Shown here piece after piece: positions 12,963 to 15,262 of a stretch of DNA of 15,262 nucleotides. Source of the stretch: Ignavibacteriaceae bacterium (GTDB lineage: Bacteria; Bacteroidota; Ignavibacteria; Ignavibacteriales; Ignavibacteriaceae); assembly GCA_025455085.1 (NCBI GenBank), contig JALONF010000012.1:1-15262 (forward strand), written 5' to 3'. The notes beneath the pieces are model-generated. The model saw nothing but the letters and a program-made list of their open reading frames with translations, was not told the DNA's origin and made no database searches. Both the position numbers and the translations under genes were made by a program. Positions within the stretch are counted from its first letter, which is position 1, and each line of letters begins with the position of its first letter.

Positions 12963-15262
12963 ATGGCAACAATTTTTGAAAAGATAGTACCCAGAACATT
13001 AGAAGAGGAAATGAAATCCTCTTACATAGATTACGCAATGTCTGTAATCGTTGCGAGAGCATTACCTGATGTAAGAGATGGGTTGAAACCAGTTCATCGA
13101 AGAGTTCTTTATGGTATGCACGATCTTGGTATGGCGCATAACAAGCCATACAAAAAGTCAGCGAGAATTGTGGGAGAGGTGCTTGGTAAATACCACCCTC
13201 ACGGCGATACAGCAGTTTATGATTCTATGGTTAGAATGGTGCAGGATTTTTCTCTTCGTTATCCTCTTGTTGATGGGCAAGGAAACTTTGGTTCGGTAGA
13301 TGGAGATTCCCCAGCGGCAATGCGATACACAGAAGCACGCCTTGCACGAATTTCAGAGGAAATGCTTCGAGATCTTGATAAAAACACAGTTGATTTTATT
13401 CCAAACTTTGATGACTCTTTACAGGAGCCAACCGTCCTGCCCTCATATCTTCCGAATTTATTAATTAATGGCTCGAGCGGCATAGCAGTTGGAATGGCAA
13501 CAAACATTCCCCCGCATAATCTTGGTGAGGTTGTAGATGGATTGATAAACCTCATAAAAAATCCTGCTATTACAATTGAAAAGCTGATGAAGAATATCAT
13601 TGCCCCGGATTTTCCAACCGCGGGAATAATTTACGGTTATGCTGGGGTTAAAGAAGCCTTCCTTACGGGCAGAGGAAGAATTATTGTTCGTGCAAAAGCA
13701 AACATTGAAACGCAGAAAAACGGAAGAGAACATATAATAATTACCGAGCTGCCGTATCAAGTAAACAAAGCAAACCTTATTGAAAAGATAGCTGAGTTGG
13801 TGCGTGGTGGAAAGATTGATGACATAAGTAACATAAGAGACGAATCAGATAGAGATGGATTACGAGTTGTTATTGAATTAAAGAAAGATGCCCAGCCGCC
13901 GATTGTTCTTAACCAGTTGTTTGTTCACACCCAAATGCAAACGACTTTTGGTGTGATAATGCTTGCGTTGGTTAAAGGTGTTCCAAAAGTTCTTAACCTA
14001 AAAGAAATGCTTCAGCACTTTCTGGAACATAGAATGGACGTATTGATACGCAGAACAAAATTTGAACTCGATGCAGCAGAAAAACGCGCCCACATACTGG
14101 AAGGTTATATAATTGCCCTCGATAATATTGATGCGGTTATTCAGACAATAAAAAAATCGAAAGATGTTGAGACCGCAAAGCAAAACCTGATGAAGAAGTT
14201 CAAGCTGAGCGAGATTCAGGCAAAAGCAATTCTGGATATGCGTCTGCAGCGATTAACCGGACTCGAAAGACAAAAGATAGAGGATGAATATAAAGAGACC
14301 ATCAAACTAATAGAAAAGCTTAAGGGAATTTTGAAAAGCGAAGAACGCAGGAACATTATTATAACCGAAGAACTACTTGAGCTGAAGAAAAAATATGCAG
14401 ATGATAGAAGAACAGAAATTGTATATGATTATGAAGACTTCTCTTTAGAAGACATAATTGCAGAGGAAGATGTTGTTGTTACTATTTCGCATAGCGGATT
14501 TATAAAAAGGTTCCCGGTAAGCGGATACAGAAAACAAGGGCGTGGTGGAAAAGGCGTTACAGGTGCTGGCACCAAGGAAGATGACTTTATTGAACACATG
14601 TTCATTGCCTCGACACACCAGTATATTCTTTTCTTTACTGATAAGGGACGGGTTTACTGGCTGAAGGTTCATGAGATTCCGGAAGGAGGAAGGGCTGCAC
14701 GTGGAAGATCAATTTTAAATATTCTTCAGAAAGAAAAAGAAGAATCAATAACTGCTTTTGTTGCTGTTAAAGAATTTAGCGACGATCAATATCTTATTAT
14801 GGCTACTGAACAAGGAACAGTAAAGAAAACAGTTCTCTCTGCTTATGGAAATGTTCGTAAAGGCGGAATAAATGCTATCAACCTGAAAAAGAACGATAGG
14901 TTAATAGAGGTTAAAATGACAGATGGAAGCAATGATATTATGATTGGAACAAGAAACGGATTTGCAGTTAGATTCCACGAAAAAGACGCACGCGACATGG
15001 GCAGAACCGCAACCGGTGTAAGAGGGGTTCGTCTTGGTAAAGGCGACAAAGCAGTTGGTTTGCTCGTCATTAAACGCCAGGGCATGAGTGTGCTTGTAGT
15101 TACGGAAAAAGGATATGGCAAAAGATCGGATGTAAATGATTACAGAATTACTCATCGTGGCGGTAAAGGCGTGATAACAGTTAAGACAAGTGACAAGATC
15201 GGCAAGATGATAGCATTGATGGAAGTGAATGATAATGATGAGCTCGTAATTATTTCAACCAA
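12963..15262 (+). CDS. gyrA: DNA gyrase subunit A (3'-truncated)
   Basis: The frame is open from ATG 12963 to the window end: 766 complete codons, no frameshift. GyrA is the DNA-cleaving, DNA-wrapping partner of GyrB. The breakage-reunion domain begins MATIFEKIVPRTLEEEMKSS and includes SYIDYAMSVIVARALPD, LKPVHRR and the catalytic Tyr122 in AMRYTEARL; the numbering coincides with E. coli. Thr83 replaces the E. coli Ser83 and Asp87 is conserved in the quinolone-binding region. A long helical arm (about 365-460) contains the exit gate, with MRLQRLTGLE. The C-terminal wrapping domain shows the GyrA box as QGRGGKG (525-531; usual QRRGGKG), which marks this as gyrase rather than ParC. Later blades repeat related VRKGGINA, ATGVRGVRL and HRGGKG motifs. 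The gene is 30 bases after gyrB. The last blade and the tail lie outside the window. Confidence 0.97.
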   Translation, partial: MATIFEKIVPRTLEEEMKSSYIDYAMSVIVARALPDVRDGLKPVHRRVLYGMHDLGMAHNKPYKKSARIVGEVLGKYHPHGDTAVYDSMVRMVQDFSLRYPLVDGQGNFGSVDGDSPAAMRYTEARLARISEEMLRDLDKNTVDFIPNFDDSLQEPTVLPSYLPNLLINGSSGIAVGMATNIPPHNLGEVVDGLINLIKNPAITIEKLMKNIIAPDFPTAGIIYGYAGVKEAFLTGRGRIIVRAKANIETQKNGREHIIITELPYQVNKANLIEKIAELVRGGKIDDISNIRDESDRDGLRVVIELKKDAQPPIVLNQLFVHTQMQTTFGVIMLALVKGVPKVLNLKEMLQHFLEHRMDVLIRRTKFELDAAEKRAHILEGYIIALDNIDAVIQTIKKSKDVETAKQNLMKKFKLSEIQAKAILDMRLQRLTGLERQKIEDEYKETIKLIEKLKGILKSEERRNIIITEELLELKKKYADDRRTEIVYDYEDFSLEDIIAEEDVVVTISHSGFIKRFPVSGYRKQGRGGKGVTGAGTKEDDFIEHMFIASTHQYILFFTDKGRVYWLKVHEIPEGGRAARGRSILNILQKEKEESITAFVAVKEFSDDQYLIMATEQGTVKKTVLSAYGNVRKGGINAINLKKNDRLIEVKMTDGSNDIMIGTRNGFAVRFHEKDARDMGRTATGVRGVRLGKGDKAVGLLVIKRQGMSVLVVTEKGYGKRSDVNDYRITHRGGKGVITVKTSDKIGKMIALMEVNDNDELVIIST

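Noticed and set aside
1..15262. CRISPR arrays, insertion sequences, tRNA or rRNA genes, phage or defence genes
   Set aside because: Reading both strands I saw no regularly spaced repeats, transposase motifs, tRNA-like folds or defence-type proteins; the window is a core chromosomal region.

Overview
This window is the chromosomal replication-origin neighbourhood of an AT-rich Gram-negative bacterium. Three things point to the Bacteroidota/Chlorobi/Ignavibacteria (FCB) branch, with an Ignavibacteria-like organism as my best guess. Promoter-like sites repeatedly follow the TTG-N20-TAnnTTTG pattern of that branch. Shine-Dalgarno sequences are mostly weak, apart from rpmH and dnaN. There is also a patatin/Omp85-type outer-membrane protein. 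The assignment is an inference; no rRNA gene is present to confirm it.

Layout, left to right. Positions 1-435 hold the 3' part of a CYTH-domain (class IV adenylate cyclase-like) gene on the plus strand. Its stop codon overlaps the stop of a convergent 903-residue patatin-POTRA-beta-barrel protein. Next, on the minus strand and transcribed away from the origin, come yidC, rnpA and rpmH. rpmH (5544-5687, 47 residues) is a small gene identified by direct translation. Positions 5688-6118 are a non-coding region with several DnaA-box-like 9-mers, a palindrome, and divergent promoters for rpmH and dnaA; this is a strong oriC candidate. dnaA runs rightward from 6119. A second AT-rich non-coding region (7523-7890) follows, with further weak DnaA-box-like sites and a DnaA-trio-like stretch. 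An unrecognised small lipoprotein gene (7891-8301) and a perfect 11-bp-stem hairpin come next. A tightly packed operon then follows: dnaN, recF, a DUF721/DciA-like gene, gyrB and gyrA, the last cut by the window end.

The genes form one functional theme. DnaA opens the origin, the DciA-like protein probably helps place the replicative helicase, DnaN tethers the polymerase, RecF supports gap repair, and gyrase (GyrB/GyrA) manages supercoiling. On the other arm, L34, RNase P protein and YidC serve ribosome assembly, tRNA maturation and membrane-protein insertion, the classic bacterial origin cluster. The patatin-type protein and the CYTH gene are local neighbours without an obvious role in replication.

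I did not find a novel multi-gene system. The parts least explained by known families are the lipoprotein gene between dnaA and dnaN, the two-sided origin architecture, and the DnaA box that occupies the dnaA ribosome-binding position. All reading frames assigned here are intact; I translated gyrA from 12963 to the window end and saw no frameshift.
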